Part shown: piece after piece, positions 1 to 9,946 of the stretch
Position numbering within the stretch: position 1 is the stretch's first letter
Layout of the letters: each line of letters opens with the position of its first letter
DNA from: Dickeya lacustris
GTDB lineage: Bacteria > Pseudomonadota > Gammaproteobacteria > Enterobacterales > Enterobacteriaceae
Assembly: GCF_029635795.1 (NCBI RefSeq)
Contig: NZ_CP114280.1
Location: forward strand, 1,674,001 to 1,738,000
Direction: 5' to 3'
DNA length: 64,000 nt
Notes under the pieces: generated by a model
Databases searched by the model: none
What the model was told of the DNA's origin: nothing
What the model saw: only the letters and a program-made list of their open reading frames with translations
Translations under genes and position numbers: made by a program

Positions 1-519
1 CCCCATGTTACGCCCGGCAAAGCGCTCGATCTTGGCTGCGGTGGCGGGCGTAATGCGCTCTATCTCAATCTGCAAGGATTCGATGTCACTGCCTGTGACA
101 AAAATGCCCAAAGTATCAATGCACTCAATGACATCATCGCTGACGAACAACTCAGCAACATAGCAACGTTTGTACACGACATTAATCAGGCCGATATTCA
201 TCACCAGTATGATTTTATCCTGTCTACCGTGGTGTTCATGTTTCTCAACCGAGAGAGCGTCCCTGCGATTATCGAGAATATGCAGGCGCACACCCTGGCG
301 GGCGGTCATAATTTGATTGTGGCGGCCATGTCCACCGAGGATTTCCCCTGTACGGTGCCCTTTTCATTCACTTTCGCACATGACGAATTGCGTCATTACT
401 ACCAAGACTGGGAGATTGTGAAATATAACGAGGAGGTGGGAGAACTGCACAAAACGGACGCGGAGGGCAAACGCATCAAATTGCGCTTTGCGACCCTGCT
501 AGCCCGTAAACCGGACTAG
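1..519 (+). CDS. tehB: TehB-like SAM-dependent methyltransferase (5' end outside window)
   Basis: The reading frame is open from base 1, so the N-terminus is missing; 172 residues are visible against about 197 in E. coli TehB. TehB is a cytoplasmic S-adenosylmethionine-dependent methyltransferase linked to tellurite resistance. The SAM-binding motif I ([10 protein letters not shown]) lies at visible residues 9-18, followed by an acidic residue in FDVTACDKN at the end of the next strand, as expected for class I methyltransferases. The central [12 protein letters not shown] and the C-terminal [12 protein letters not shown] fit TehB. The ATG at 229 is internal, not the start. Whether tehA lies upstream cannot be seen. 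Confidence 0.85.
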   Translation, partial: PHVTPGKALDLGCGGGRNALYLNLQGFDVTACDKNAQSINALNDIIADEQLSNIATFVHDINQADIHHQYDFILSTVVFMFLNRESVPAIIENMQAHTLAGGHNLIVAAMSTEDFPCTVPFSFTFAHDELRHYYQDWEIVKYNEEVGELHKTDAEGKRIKLRFATLLARKPD

Positions 520-623
520 CTGATGACGGGCGGTAGCGCATGATGTCTTACCGCTTCGCCCTCTTCAAGGCCGTAAAAACGGCCTTGAAGAAACGAGCGC
601 AGGGAGCGATGCGCCTTTGGCTA

Positions 624-1277
624 TCAACCGGCTTTACGCTCAGTGGCCTGACGGTAAGCCACCAGATCTTCAATCGTCAGCACCGGCATGTCGTGTTGCT
701 TGGCAAATGTGATAACTTCAGGCGCTCGCGCCATAGAACCGTCATCATTGGTCAGCTCACACAGCACCCCAAACGGCTTAAAGCCAGCCAGACGCATCAA
801 ATCAACCGTGGCTTCCGTATGACCACCGCGAACCAGTACGCCGCCGGGCTGCGCACGCAGCGGGAACACATGGCCAGGGCGGTTTAAATCGCTCGGGCGT
901 GCGCCGTCAGCAATAGCCGCACGCACCGTGGTCAGGCGATCGGAGGCTGACACCCCTGTCGTTACGCCTTCTGCGGCTTCAATCGTCACAGTAAACGCGG
1001 TTTGATAGTGGCTGGAGTTATTTTCCACCATCATCGGCAGTTCCAGTTTCTGACGACGCTCTTCGGTAATACACAGGCAAACGATACCACTGCCGTGACG
1101 AATGGTCAGCGCCATCTGCTCAACGGTCATGGTTTCAGCGGCAAAAATCATGTCGCCTTCGTTTTCTCGGTCTTCATCATCGAGCACCATCACACCACGG
1201 CCCTGACGCAAAGCGTCCAGCGCACGTTCAACGCGCTCGGCAGAAGTACCAAATTCGGAAAGTAAAGTCTGATTCAT
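624..1277 (-). CDS. ribB: 3,4-dihydroxy-2-butanone 4-phosphate synthase
   Basis: RibB converts ribulose 5-phosphate to 3,4-dihydroxy-2-butanone 4-phosphate and formate, the four-carbon precursor in riboflavin synthesis. From the ATG at 1277 the protein is 217 residues, the same length as E. coli RibB; an in-frame ATG 15 bases upstream is not preferred because the family begins MNQTLL. The acidic metal/substrate loop [11 protein letters not shown] is at residues 33-43, and [10 protein letters not shown] and GHTEATVDL carry the other conserved histidine and glutamate. It is monocistronic as far as seen, behind a long leader with an FMN riboswitch, so it should be repressed when FMN is plentiful. 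Confidence 0.97.
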   Translation of the reverse strand: MNQTLLSEFGTSAERVERALDALRQGRGVMVLDDEDRENEGDMIFAAETMTVEQMALTIRHGSGIVCLCITEERRQKLELPMMVENNSSHYQTAFTVTIEAAEGVTTGVSASDRLTTVRAAIADGARPSDLNRPGHVFPLRAQPGGVLVRGGHTEATVDLMRLAGFKPFGVLCELTNDDGSMARAPEVITFAKQHDMPVLTIEDLVAYRQATERKAG

Positions 1278-1390
1278 GGTAAAAAACCTCAATTTTTATA
1301 TGGATTACCAGAATCAGGGCGAACTTGAGGAGTTGTTTTATACGCAATCTAAGGCCCCATGACAGGAACCAGAATGACGAACAAAAACGA

Positions 1391-1420
1391 AAAATAACGC
1401 ATGCAGGCAGCGTGCCTGTC
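1391..1420 (-). terminator. Hairpin in ribB leader, candidate riboswitch expression platform
   Basis: Read on the minus strand, ACAGGCA-CGC-TGCCTGC forms a 7-bp stem between the riboswitch aptamer and the ribB start and is followed by a broken T-rich run. It may be the FMN-dependent attenuator or only a stable leader hairpin. The T-run is interrupted, so this is inference. Confidence 0.45.
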
Positions 1421-1428
1421 GCAACTCG

Positions 1429-1585
1429 TTACTCTCTCCCATCCGGACTATTACCGTCGGCCCCGGAATTTCACCGGATCTGCTGACCTCAGGCAACAGC
1501 CTGAGCGCTCGCGGGCTTCCAGTAAGCGATGAGCTTGAACTGGTTTACCGCCGGTGGGGAATTACGCCCCGCCCTGAGAATAAGC
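1429..1585 (-). ncRNA. FMN riboswitch (RFN element) of ribB
   Basis: The minus strand carries the conserved RFN blocks in order: TTCTCAGGGCGGGG, the segment reading CCCCACCGGCGGTAAA, a variable stem with GAAGCCCGCGAGCG, GCAGATCCGGTGAAATTCCGG, then GGCCGACGGTAATAGTCCGG and a closing GGGAGAGAGTA. The aptamer binds FMN and controls ribB about 150 bases downstream. In enterobacteria this element acts through transcription termination and/or masking of the ribosome-binding site; the mode here is not decided by sequence alone. Confidence 0.96.
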
Positions 1586-1744
1586 GCAATTACTATAACG
1601 CTAACCGACGATTCCGGCAATCAATAAGCCCGCGTAAAGATCGCAAAATTCACACAATCAAAATCACTTTTTGTTTATACCAGACCGGTCAGGCAGTACA
1701 CTTGAGACTGTCCGCGATATCGTCAAACCATTCAGGAAAGCGTC

Positions 1745-2029
1745 ATGATTGACCCGAAAAAATTAGAGCAAATTGCCCGTCAGGTGCAGGAATCCATGCC
1801 AAAAGGCATCCGGGAATTTGGCGAAGATGTGGAGAAAAAAATTCGTCAGGTGTTGCAGTCGCAGTTAGGCAAACTCGATCTGGTCAGCCGCGAAGAATTT
1901 GATATCCAAACGCAGGTGCTGCTGCGTTCGCGCGAAAAGCTCGCCCAACTGGAGCAACGTTTGGCGGCGCTGGAAGCGAAAACCACCGCCACTGAACAGG
2001 CCCCACAACCGCCTGCTGACCCGCAGTAA
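1745..2029 (+). CDS. ubiK: Ubiquinone biosynthesis accessory factor UbiK
   Basis: A 94-residue protein of the UbiK (YqiC, BMFP) family, close to the 96 residues of E. coli UbiK. UbiK helps the later steps of aerobic ubiquinone synthesis together with UbiJ and binds membrane lipids. The N-terminus [20 protein letters not shown] and the C-terminal heptad-rich stretch from about residue 50 ([11 protein letters not shown] through LAALEAK), a predicted coiled coil for trimerisation, are typical. A ribosome-binding site (AGGAAAG) precedes the ATG. It lies upstream of and divergent from ribB, as in E. coli. The tail is Gln/Pro-rich and variable. Confidence 0.93.
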   Translation: MIDPKKLEQIARQVQESMPKGIREFGEDVEKKIRQVLQSQLGKLDLVSREEFDIQTQVLLRSREKLAQLEQRLAALEAKTTATEQAPQPPADPQ

Positions 2030-2035
2030 CACGTA

Positions 2036-2068
2036 TTGACAGGACAGGGGTAGCCCCTCTCCTGTCAA
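2036..2068 (+). terminator. Strong hairpin downstream of ubiK
   Basis: A near-perfect inverted repeat: TTGACAGGA pairs with TCCTGTCAA around an inner CAGGGG-TAG-CCCCT stem. It begins 7 bases after the ubiK stop. There is no T-run on either side, so it may stabilise the 3' end or terminate weakly rather than act as a classic intrinsic terminator. Confidence 0.5.
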
Positions 2069-2166
2069 TCAAGCCATATGTTTCTCACGCAATAAACGTT
2101 TATGTGGCAAACGATATGTATGTAACAAACAACGAGACCGGGCAAACGCGCCAAACCGCATCGGTA

Positions 2167-3420
2167 TTATCTTTCTGGCTGCATCTCTTTTCTGACCGGT
2201 AATCCCAGCCATAATCCTGCCAGCATCAACAACGCATACCAGACTTTTGTTCCAAGCGTCAGTAGCAGCGCGATACACAGAATGCTCCCGACCAATGCCA
2301 TCAGGCGCGAACGTCCACGCAACAAGCGACAGCCAGCTAACATACATAACAGGTAAATCAGGATAAAAATGCCGTTAGCGTAAACGATTAAGACAGACAG
2401 CGGCAGTTGCAACCAGTAAATGCCAAGACAGCAGACAAGACAGCAGGCAACGACCAGGGATAGCGCATTCGCCGGTGCGCGGGCGGCTGACAACTGCGCC
2501 AGCCGACTCCCCGCCGGAGCCTGTGACCAAACCAGCCGGGCGAAGCCTTGCGTGTAAATGTTGACGCTGGCAAAACAGGCAAGGTAGCCAACGATACATG
2601 CCAGCCAAAGCGCTTTTTCCCCAAACAGACGAACCACAATGCCCGGCAGTGACGCCGTGGCTACCTGATGGGGGCCATAAGCGCCGAAATGCAGTACAAC
2701 GACTGTACATCCCCAGTAAACCGCACCGGCCAGTAACATGCCTATCAGCAATGCCCGTGGAAAGTCACGCTGTGGTGAAGTGAATTCCGTCGCCAGATGA
2801 GCGAACGCCTCCAGACCGACAAAACACCAGAACATCACCGCTAATGCGTCAAGCATCACAGGTGCGTTAATCGCTGATGGCGCAGGCCACGGAATCTGTG
2901 TGAGCGCAATATCGCCTTTCCACCAGATAGCGACGACCAGCAAGACAACCAACACCGCGATCAACGTTTGAATCACCGCACTGGAGCCTGCACTACGCAG
3001 CCCCAGTAGCCAGATGGCCGCCAGCGTCAACAACTGCACCCACAGCAACCCTGTCGCGCTAAGACCAAACGCCGCCTGCCAAAAACCGGCAGCAATTTGC
3101 ATTGCCGCCGGCAGCCCGACCGGGATAACGGATAAAAACAACCAGCCGGTGACGCGGGCAAGCCGTGGCCCAAATGCCAGATTGACAAAATGCGCGGCGC
3201 CACCGGCATTAGGGTAGTGTCGGCCAAGCGAGGCGAATGCAATCGCAATAGGAAACACCAGCATAATCAGCAGCGGCCAGGCCCATAGACTGTCGCCGCG
3301 CGACTGTTCTGCAACCAACGCCGGAACAGCGAATACTCCGGTGCCTAGCAAAGAGGTAGACAGTAAACCAATGCCCTGTACTAACCCCAACTCCTGTTTT
3401 AACGTCTGAGAATGACTCAC
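2167..3420 (-). CDS. yjeH: L-methionine / branched-chain amino acid exporter YjeH
   Basis: An APC-superfamily integral membrane protein of 417 residues that matches E. coli YjeH, an exporter of methionine and branched-chain amino acids. Recognisable stretches are LGLVQGIGLLSTSLLGTGVF near the N-terminus, VTGWLFLSVIPVGLPAAMQI, and MFWCFVGLEAFAHLATEF in the middle; about a dozen hydrophobic segments are visible. I place the start at a GTG (3418-3420): AAGGT lies 7 bases upstream and homologues begin just there. The in-frame ATG 84 bases further upstream would add a non-conserved extension. It is convergent with ubiK and seems monocistronic. Confidence 0.9.
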   Translation of the reverse strand: MSHSQTLKQELGLVQGIGLLSTSLLGTGVFAVPALVAEQSRGDSLWAWPLLIMLVFPIAIAFASLGRHYPNAGGAAHFVNLAFGPRLARVTGWLFLSVIPVGLPAAMQIAAGFWQAAFGLSATGLLWVQLLTLAAIWLLGLRSAGSSAVIQTLIAVLVVLLVVAIWWKGDIALTQIPWPAPSAINAPVMLDALAVMFWCFVGLEAFAHLATEFTSPQRDFPRALLIGMLLAGAVYWGCTVVVLHFGAYGPHQVATASLPGIVVRLFGEKALWLACIVGYLACFASVNIYTQGFARLVWSQAPAGSRLAQLSAARAPANALSLVVACCLVCCLGIYWLQLPLSVLIVYANGIFILIYLLCMLAGCRLLRGRSRLMALVGSILCIALLLTLGTKVWYALLMLAGLWLGLPVRKEMQPER

Positions 3421-3583
3421 AGTATCGACCTTGTGGTTAATGCTATCCTTGCCCCTCTCCCATACCGACGTGCGTGGCGTATGGATAATGCCAGTCTGAT
3501 TCAAGTAAACCAGCCAGCGATTACGCCATCACCGTTACAACATCGAAACGAGGTAAAACACACAAGGGTAAAAGGCATAAGAG

Positions 3584-3612
3584 TAAAAAAGCCCCCGCAA
3601 GCGGAGGCTTCA
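3584..3612 (-). terminator. Rho-independent terminator of zipA
   Basis: On the minus strand AAGCCTCCGC-TTGC-GGGGGCTTTTTTA forms a G/C-rich stem followed by six T's, starting 20 bases after the zipA stop. Confidence 0.85.
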
Positions 3613-3632
3613 TCGCACAGTACATGCGGGAA

Positions 3633-4589
3633 TTACGCATCCTGCGCGCTATTGGCCCTCAGCACATCGCGGATACGGCCTTTATACGCTTCAACTTTCT
3701 GCGGCGTCATCAAACGGCGCTCATCATCCAGCACCACGCCACCGACATCGTCAGCAATACGCTGCGCTGATTGCAACATCAGTTTAAAATTCTGACTGGC
3801 ATCGCCATAAGACGGCACCATCATAAAGATAGATACACCCGGGGTACTGAATTCCGCCATCGTATCAATATTGAAAGAGCCAGGCTTGACCATATTGGCC
3901 AAACTGAACAGCACCGGGCCACTGCCCGATGGGTTGACATGGCGATGGAAAATGTTCATCTCGCCAAACTGAAATCCCGACTGTAATACGCTTTGCAGTA
4001 ACAACTCGCCACCGATAACGCCGCCCTGATGGGCTGCCACATGCAACACCAGCACCACCTCACGCACGGCCTCGGGCTGCGGCGGAACGGAAGGCGTAGG
4101 CGTAACCGGAATGGCGGAAGATGCCGTTGGAGAAAACGTCACCGGTGTTTCCGTTACTGGCGCAGCAGGCTGTTGAGGCTGCGGCGCTTGACGATACACC
4201 GGCTCAGGCTGCGGTGCAGACTCTGCCACAGCAGGACGACGGGCATGTACGGTTTCCGGCGGCGCAGACGCATCAAGTAGCGGATCGTACAGAGCTGGCT
4301 CTTGGCGAGTAGCGGGAGCAGAAGTACGTTCATCATGCGATGAATCATAGTGACCAAAAGCGGGAGCCCCTGAAGAGCGTGAAGAAGACGTTACACGCAC
4401 CTCGCCCACGCCATCCTCTTCCGCTTCATCAAGCACAGCGTCATCACGCTTGGGCTTCAAACGTTTAACGGGACGATCGCGAAAAAGGGACGAGCGCTCT
4501 TTACGGCTGGTCCACAGACCATGCAATAACAGTGCGATAATTGCGATCGCGCCAACGACGATTAAGATTAGACGCAGGTCCTGCATCAT
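3633..4589 (-). CDS. zipA: Cell division protein ZipA
   Basis: ZipA tethers FtsZ to the inner membrane at the septum. From the ATG at 4589 the protein has 318 residues (E. coli 328). Residues 5-27 form the single N-terminal transmembrane helix ([20 protein letters not shown]), followed by a charged stretch with [15 protein letters not shown], a long linker rich in Pro, Gln and Ala (about residues 60-180), and the globular FtsZ-binding domain ending near [11 protein letters not shown]. The ATG chosen begins MMQDLRL as in homologues; an upstream ATG adds seven residues. It is divergent from cysZ, the standard enterobacterial arrangement. Confidence 0.96.
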   Translation of the reverse strand: MMQDLRLILIVVGAIAIIALLLHGLWTSRKERSSLFRDRPVKRLKPKRDDAVLDEAEEDGVGEVRVTSSSRSSGAPAFGHYDSSHDERTSAPATRQEPALYDPLLDASAPPETVHARRPAVAESAPQPEPVYRQAPQPQQPAAPVTETPVTFSPTASSAIPVTPTPSVPPQPEAVREVVLVLHVAAHQGGVIGGELLLQSVLQSGFQFGEMNIFHRHVNPSGSGPVLFSLANMVKPGSFNIDTMAEFSTPGVSIFMMVPSYGDASQNFKLMLQSAQRIADDVGGVVLDDERRLMTPQKVEAYKGRIRDVLRANSAQDA

Positions 4590-4827
4590 TGCTATCCCAG
4601 TTATTCCCATTCATTGCCAAAACGGCACATTGCCACAACGGCAAATACACATACCCCTAACTGTATTTGCCTGAGTAACCAAGTGCAAGTCTGGGCGATA
4701 GTTTATGATAATAAAGATCAATAGGCGGCATTTTTTTGCGTTTTTTTCATGCAAATCACGGCTAGCCAGTTGAAAGCCCTCCCGATATGATGCCGTCACC
4801 TGCATATCATAGGGTGAAAACAGCACC

Positions 4828-5598
4828 ATGTCTTACACGCAACAGCTTGATCGCAAACGCAGTGGCCTGCATTACTTTCTTAAAGGCTGGCAACTGCTGT
4901 CACTTCCCGGCATCCGCCGTTTTGTTCTGCTTCCTCTTTTAGTGAATATTCTGATAATGGGCAGCGCCTTCTGGTGGCTCTTTCATCGATTGGGCGTCTG
5001 GATGCCAGCGTTGATGAGCCATATTCCCGGCTGGCTGCAATGGCTGAGTTACCTGCTCTGGCCGCTGGTTACGGTGTTTGTCTTGTTGGTATTTAGCTAC
5101 TTCTTCAGCACGCTCACCAACCTGATAGCCTCACCATTCAACGGGTTGCTGGCAGAACAACTCGAGGCCCGCTTAACCGGCCAGCCATTACCCGGCAGCG
5201 GGATTGTGGATATTGCCAAAGATATTCCCCGCATTCTGAAACGTGAAACGCAAAAACTGGCCTATTATTTACCTCGGGCGTTGGTGCTGGTGCTGCTCTA
5301 TTTTATTCCCGGCCTTGGTCAGACAGTCATCCCCATCCTGTGGTTCTTGTTTGGTGCCTGGATGCTGGCCGTACAATACTGTGATTATCCCTTCGATAAC
5401 CACAAAGTCAGTTTTCCCGCCATGCGCCAGGCATTAGGCCAACGTAAACTAACCCATTTGCAATTCGGGGCGCTGGTCAGCCTGTGTACCATGGTGCCGC
5501 TGCTGAACCTGCTTATTATGCCGGTAGCGGTGTGTGGCGCGACGGCCTTATGGGTTGACAACTATCGCCATCTCTCTGGCGTATCTCACGCGCATTAA
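4828..5598 (+). CDS. cysZ: Sulfate transporter CysZ
   Basis: CysZ is an inner-membrane protein that brings sulfate into the cell for cysteine synthesis. The 256 residues match the family length (253 in E. coli). Signature segments include [21 protein letters not shown] near residues 12-33, [10 protein letters not shown] near 103-112 and [13 protein letters not shown] near 190. Hydrophobic segments lie around residues 31-50, 66-95, 146-180 and 210-240. It is followed after 210 bases by cysK, so two sulfur-assimilation genes lie side by side, presumably with separate promoters. Confidence 0.95.
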   Translation: MSYTQQLDRKRSGLHYFLKGWQLLSLPGIRRFVLLPLLVNILIMGSAFWWLFHRLGVWMPALMSHIPGWLQWLSYLLWPLVTVFVLLVFSYFFSTLTNLIASPFNGLLAEQLEARLTGQPLPGSGIVDIAKDIPRILKRETQKLAYYLPRALVLVLLYFIPGLGQTVIPILWFLFGAWMLAVQYCDYPFDNHKVSFPAMRQALGQRKLTHLQFGALVSLCTMVPLLNLLIMPVAVCGATALWVDNYRHLSGVSHAH

Positions 5599-5688
5599 CC
5601 GTTAGCCCCGGCGTAGTTTGCTGGCCGCGCCGGGCCGGATGCCACTGCAATCACTCAGACAACTGCATGACGCGGTATAACCAGAAAT

Positions 5689-5709
5689 TGAGGAAAACAT
5701 ATTTCCTCA
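5689..5709. promoter_or_regulatory. Perfect inverted repeat upstream of cysK
   Basis: TGAGGAAA-N5-TTTCCTCA lies 100 bases before the cysK ATG in an A/T-rich region. It could be a regulator-binding dyad (CysB is the expected activator of cysK) but it does not clearly match a motif I know; it could also be a small hairpin at the end of cysZ. Confidence 0.35.
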
Positions 5710-5808
5710 GAACATATAGATATAGCGATTCTTTACTTCACTGGCTGCCCCGAACGAGTATCCTCTCTGAGGTTCGCAAAAATTTCATACAGTTATTAAG
5801 GACGGGCT

Positions 5809-6777
5809 ATGAGCAAGATCTACGAAGATAATTCTTTCACTATCGGCCACACGCCGCTGGTTCGTCTCAATCGCATCGGCAACGGGCGTATTCTGGCCAA
5901 GGTGGAGTCACGCAACCCAAGCTTCAGCGTCAAATGCCGTATCGGTGCCAATCTGATTTGGGATGCGGAAAAACGCGGCGTATTGAAGCCTGGCGTTGAA
6001 CTCGTAGAACCAACCAGTGGAAATACCGGTATTGCTCTGGCTTATGTTGCCGCTGCTCGCGGTTACAAACTGACGCTCACCATGCCTGAAACCATGAGCC
6101 TGGAACGGCGTAAGCTGCTTAAAGCGCTGGGCGCCAATCTGGTGCTGACGGAAGGCGCCAAAGGCATGAAAGGGGCTATCGCCAAAGCCGAAGAAATCGT
6201 CGAAAGCGATCCGCAGCGTTATCTGTTGCTCCAGCAATTCAGCAACCCGGCTAACCCGGAAATTCACGAAAAAACCACCGGCCCGGAAATCTGGGAAGAT
6301 ACCGATGGTGAAGTGGATGTGTTTATCGCAGGCGTCGGCACTGGCGGCACCTTGACCGGCGTCAGCCGCTATATCAAGAATACCAAAGGAAAAGCCATCA
6401 CCTCTGTGGCCGTTGAACCTTCTGATTCGCCGGTCATTACCCAGGCGCTGGCAGGCGAAGAAATCAAACCTGGCCCGCATAAAATTCAGGGTATTGGCGC
6501 TGGGTTTATTCCGGCCAACCTCGATTTAACGCTGATTGACCGCGTTGAGCGCATCAGTAACGATGATGCCATCACCACAGCGCGTCGCCTGATGGAAGAA
6601 GAAGGTATTCTGGCGGGCATCTCGTCTGGCGCAGCCGTTGCCGCAGCGCTTAACCTACTGAAAGAAGAGCAGTTTGCGGATAAAACCATCGTCGTTATTC
6701 TGCCGTCTTCCGGTGAGCGTTATCTGAGTACCGCACTGTTCGCCGATCTGTTTACCGAGCAGGAACTGCAACAGTAA
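5809..6777 (+). CDS. cysK: Cysteine synthase A (O-acetylserine sulfhydrylase A)
   Basis: CysK is the PLP-dependent enzyme that makes L-cysteine from O-acetyl-L-serine and sulfide in the cytoplasm. The 322 residues match the usual 323. The PLP lysine lies in [15 protein letters not shown] (about residue 42), the substrate loop TSGNTGIAL near 69-77, and the PLP-phosphate loop [15 protein letters not shown] near 177-191; [11 protein letters not shown] near the C-terminus is also conserved. A ribosome-binding site (AAGGACG) precedes the ATG. In E. coli the homologue is activated by CysB with acetylserine. A second, B-type synthase (cysM) lies 6 kb downstream. Confidence 0.97.
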   Translation: MSKIYEDNSFTIGHTPLVRLNRIGNGRILAKVESRNPSFSVKCRIGANLIWDAEKRGVLKPGVELVEPTSGNTGIALAYVAAARGYKLTLTMPETMSLERRKLLKALGANLVLTEGAKGMKGAIAKAEEIVESDPQRYLLLQQFSNPANPEIHEKTTGPEIWEDTDGEVDVFIAGVGTGGTLTGVSRYIKNTKGKAITSVAVEPSDSPVITQALAGEEIKPGPHKIQGIGAGFIPANLDLTLIDRVERISNDDAITTARRLMEEEGILAGISSGAAVAAALNLLKEEQFADKTIVVILPSSGERYLSTALFADLFTEQELQQ

Positions 6778-6809
6778 TTCCTCTCTTTACTGGTAATTAA
6801 AAACTAAAA

Positions 6810-6835
6810 AAAGCACCCTCCGGGGTGCTTTTTTG
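6810..6835 (+). terminator. Rho-independent terminator of cysK
   Basis: AAAGCACCC-TCCG-GGGTGCTTTTTT: a 7-bp stem, tetraloop and T-run, 33 bases after the cysK stop. The A-run on the 5' side means it could also work in the reverse direction. Confidence 0.9.
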
Positions 6836-7176
6836 TGGTCGAGTTCAAATTTTCCGTTACTGACAGATTGCTTTTCACACTCAGGTCTAGTATTTAACCG
6901 GACAATTATTTTGATGCGTAAAATTAATACCCATCGTCCCCTTGCGCACAACAGACAAGCGACATGAAACCCTCGGCCGGATGTTTCAATCGCCAGTCTG
7001 ATAACGGCCTGGGACATCATCGCGGTATTTAGCAAAGAGAAACCCGGCGTTTCCCTTCACCGCATCCCGGCCGGCTCTGATGCTGCCAGAGCAACCAAAC
7101 AGGCTAAAGTTCAGTTCCTACACTAAACTTTAGTTCCACAACATGAATCCAATCCAAATAAGTTGGGGAAAAAAGA
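6836..7176 (+). promoter_or_regulatory. ptsH upstream region
   Basis: About 340 bases without a gene. The last 60 bases, including CTTTAGTTCCACAACATGAA and AAGTTGGGGAAAAAAGAATG before the start, closely resemble the E. coli ptsH leader as I remember it, so the ptsHI-crr promoters should be in this interval. In E. coli these respond to CRP-cAMP and Mlc. I could not place CRP or Mlc sites with confidence. Confidence 0.5.
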
Positions 7177-7434
7177 ATGTTTAAGCAAGACGTTACGATT
7201 ACCGCACCAAATGGTCTGCATACCCGTCCCGCTGCCCAGTTTGTCAAGGAAGCCAAAGGATTTAGCGCTGAAATCACCGTGACCTCCAACGGCAAAAGCG
7301 CCAGCGCCAAAAGTCTGTTCAAATTACAGACTCTCGGCCTGACTCAGGGCACTGTCGTCACGATTTCCGCAGAAGGTGAAGACGAGCAGCAAGCCGTTGA
7401 GCATCTGGTCAAACTGATGGCTGAACTTGAATAA
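7177..7434 (+). CDS. ptsH: Phosphocarrier protein HPr
   Basis: HPr carries phosphate from enzyme I to the sugar-specific EIIA domains of the phosphotransferase system in the cytoplasm. The 85-residue length is exact for the family. The phosphorylated His15 is in PNGLHTRPA, and the region around Ser46 ([13 protein letters not shown]) is conserved. GTTGGGG upstream serves as ribosome-binding site. First gene of the ptsH-ptsI-crr operon; the gap to ptsI is 46 bases. Confidence 0.98.
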   Translation: MFKQDVTITAPNGLHTRPAAQFVKEAKGFSAEITVTSNGKSASAKSLFKLQTLGLTQGTVVTISAEGEDEQQAVEHLVKLMAELE

Positions 7435-7480
7435 CAGCCCGCTCTCTTTGTGAATATCAGAATCAAGTAAGGTAAGGGTT

Positions 7481-9208
7481 ATGATTTCAGGCATATTGGT
7501 ATCACCGGGAATTGCTTTTGGTAAGGCGCTGTTACTGAAAGATGATGAAATTATCGTCAACCGGAAAAAAATCTCTGCGGATCAGGTAGACGTAGAAATC
7601 GAACGTTTCCTGACTGGGCGGACGAAAGCCTCTCAGCAGCTGGAAGTTATCAAGAAAAAAGCGGCTGAAACGCTGGGGCCAGAGAAGGAAGCCATCTTTG
7701 AGGGGCATATCATGCTGCTTGAAGATGAAGAATTCGAGCAGGAAATCATCTCCCTGATTAAAGACGACCACGCATCAGCCGATGCGGCGGCGTTTTCCGT
7801 CATCGAGACGCAGGCGAAAGCGCTGGAAGAACTGGATGATGAATACCTGAAAGAGCGCGCGGCGGACATGCGCGATATCGGCAAGCGCCTGCTGAAAAAC
7901 ATTCTTGGCATGCATATTGTCGATCTGGGTGATATTCAGGACGAGGTTATCCTGATCGCCAAAGATTTAACGCCGTCTGAAACCGCACAGTTGAACCTGA
8001 ACAAAGTGCTGGGCTTCATTACCGACATCGGTGGCCGGACGTCTCATACCTCGATTATGGCGCGTTCACTGGAATTACCTGCGATTGTCGGCACCACGGA
8101 TGCAACGCAGAAGATTCATAACGGTGATTTCCTGATTCTGGATGGCGTGAATAACACCATTTATCAGAACCCCGATCAGGCGACGATTGACCAGCTCAAA
8201 GCGATTCAGGAGCAATACAACACTGAAAAACATGAGCTGACCAAACTGAAAGACCTGCCTGCCATCACGCTGGATGGTCATCAGGTAGAAGTGTGCGCCA
8301 ACATCGGTACCGTGCGTGACGTCGCCGGTGCAGAGCGCAATGGCGCCGAAGGCGTAGGCTTGTACCGCACCGAATTCCTGTTTATGGATCGTGACGCGCT
8401 GCCAACCGAAGACGAACAGTTCCTGGCTTACAAAGCGGTAGCCGAAGCGGTAGGGGCTCAGGCCGTTATCGTCCGTACCATGGATATCGGTGGTGATAAA
8501 GACCTGCCGTACATGGACTTGCCGAAAGAAGAAAACCCCTTCTTAGGCTGGCGCGCAATCCGTATCTGCCTTGATCGCAAAGAGATTCTGCATGCTCAGT
8601 TACGTGCGATTTTACGCGCCTCTTCGTTTGGCAAACTGCGCATCATGTTCCCGATGATCATTTCGGTAGAAGAAGTGCGTGCGCTGAAAGCAGAGCTGGA
8701 AATGCTTAAAGCACAGCTACGTGCAGAAGGTAAAGCCTTTGATGAGACGATTGAAGTCGGTGTCATGGTAGAAACGCCTGCAGCGGCGGCTATCGCTCAT
8801 CATCTGGCGAAGGAAGTTGACTTCTTTAGTATTGGGACAAATGACTTAACCCAGTATACTCTGGCAGTAGATCGCGGGAATGAGCTGATTTCTCATCTCT
8901 ATAACCCCATGTCGCCGGCCGTGTTAACCCTGATTAAACAGGTGATTGACGCCTCTCATGCCGAAGGCAAATGGACGGGGATGTGCGGCGAGCTCGCGGG
9001 TGACGAACGTGCTACACTACTGCTGCTGGGGATGGGTCTGGATGAGTTCAGCATGAGTGCCATCTCGATTCCTCGCATTAAAAAAATTATTCGTAATGCC
9101 AATTACGAAGATGCGAAAGCGCTGGCGGAGCAGGCATTAGCCCAGCCGACGGCAGAAGAGTTAAGCAGTCTGGTAAGCCGGTTCATTAAAGAAAAGACGC
9201 TTTGCTGA
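7481..9208 (+). CDS. ptsI: Phosphoenolpyruvate-protein phosphotransferase (enzyme I)
   Basis: Enzyme I takes phosphate from phosphoenolpyruvate and passes it to HPr, the first step of PTS sugar uptake. 575 residues, as in E. coli. The N-terminal HPr-binding helical domain is followed by the phosphohistidine domain with [13 protein letters not shown] (active His near residue 189), and then a TIM-barrel PEP-binding domain with [15 protein letters not shown], the FPMI segment and GMCGELAGD (Cys near 502). AAGGTAAGGG precedes the start. Middle gene of the operon. Confidence 0.98.
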   Translation: MISGILVSPGIAFGKALLLKDDEIIVNRKKISADQVDVEIERFLTGRTKASQQLEVIKKKAAETLGPEKEAIFEGHIMLLEDEEFEQEIISLIKDDHASADAAAFSVIETQAKALEELDDEYLKERAADMRDIGKRLLKNILGMHIVDLGDIQDEVILIAKDLTPSETAQLNLNKVLGFITDIGGRTSHTSIMARSLELPAIVGTTDATQKIHNGDFLILDGVNNTIYQNPDQATIDQLKAIQEQYNTEKHELTKLKDLPAITLDGHQVEVCANIGTVRDVAGAERNGAEGVGLYRTEFLFMDRDALPTEDEQFLAYKAVAEAVGAQAVIVRTMDIGGDKDLPYMDLPKEENPFLGWRAIRICLDRKEILHAQLRAILRASSFGKLRIMFPMIISVEEVRALKAELEMLKAQLRAEGKAFDETIEVGVMVETPAAAAIAHHLAKEVDFFSIGTNDLTQYTLAVDRGNELISHLYNPMSPAVLTLIKQVIDASHAEGKWTGMCGELAGDERATLLLLGMGLDEFSMSAISIPRIKKIIRNANYEDAKALAEQALAQPTAEELSSLVSRFIKEKTLC

Positions 9209-9249
9209 TACCGCTGTGCTGACCCAATATTAATGCTTAGGAGAAAATC

Positions 9250-9759
9250 ATGGGTTTGTTCGATAAACTGAAATCTCTGGTTTCTGACGAAAAGAAAGAA
9301 ATCGGCAGCATCGAAATCATTGCCCCGTTATCCGGTGAAATCGTCAACATCGAAGACGTACCTGATGTCGTGTTCGCAGAGAAAATCGTGGGTGACGGTA
9401 TCGCCATTAAACCAAGCGGTAACAAAATGGTGGCACCGGTCGATGGCACCATCGGTAAAATCTTCGAAACCAACCATGCTTTTTCCATTGAATCAGACAG
9501 TGGCATTGAGCTTTTCGTGCACTTTGGTATTGATACCGTAGAGCTGAAAGGCGAAGGCTTTAAACGCATTGCAGAAGAAGGGCAGCGCGTGAAAAAAGGC
9601 GACGTAGTGATCGAATTTGATCTGGCGTTGCTGGAAGAAAAAGCCAAATCCACGCTGACGCCAGTGGTCATCTCAAACATGGATGAAATCAAAGAACTGA
9701 CCAAGCTGACGGGTACGGTTGTTGTCGGTGAAACACCGGTTATCCGCATCAAGAAGTAA
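9250..9759 (+). CDS. crr: PTS glucose-specific EIIA component (EIIA-Glc)
   Basis: EIIA-Glc receives phosphate from HPr and donates it to glucose and trehalose-type EIIB domains; unphosphorylated it blocks non-PTS permeases, and phosphorylated it stimulates adenylate cyclase. 169 residues, exact for the family. The N-terminal membrane-seeking helix [16 protein letters not shown] is present, and His75 and His90 lie in the [21 protein letters not shown] region. AGGAGAAAATC precedes the ATG. Last gene of the pts operon, closed by a terminator 21 bases on. Confidence 0.98.
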   Translation: MGLFDKLKSLVSDEKKEIGSIEIIAPLSGEIVNIEDVPDVVFAEKIVGDGIAIKPSGNKMVAPVDGTIGKIFETNHAFSIESDSGIELFVHFGIDTVELKGEGFKRIAEEGQRVKKGDVVIEFDLALLEEKAKSTLTPVVISNMDEIKELTKLTGTVVVGETPVIRIKK

Positions 9760-9780
9760 TACTCTCGTTAGCTGAGACTA

Positions 9781-9807
9781 AAACGGTGCCCTAGGCACCG
9801 TTTTTTA
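9781..9807 (+). terminator. Rho-independent terminator of ptsHI-crr
   Basis: AAACGGTGCC-CTA-GGCACCGTTTTTT: an 8-bp stem, tight loop and six T's. Confidence 0.93.
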
Positions 9808-9946
9808 TTGCTCTGGTTTTTACTGCTCTGATTTTTTATTGATCTCTTCAGGTCGCGAGATATATTCGGCCGCGCGATTTGCTACATCTTTACGGCCTAT
9901 TTTTTACCGTCTATTTTCCCCACATGTTCTATTTCGGGCTCGGCAA

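Noticed and set aside
5908..6480. A 190-codon frame on the minus strand inside cysK
   Set aside because: It lies opposite a clearly conserved enzyme gene, has no ribosome-binding site and no recognisable domain; it is a coding shadow.
9237..9752. A 171-codon frame opposite crr
   Set aside because: It mirrors crr codon by codon, is rich in Ser/Thr as antisense frames often are, and has no homologue I recognise.
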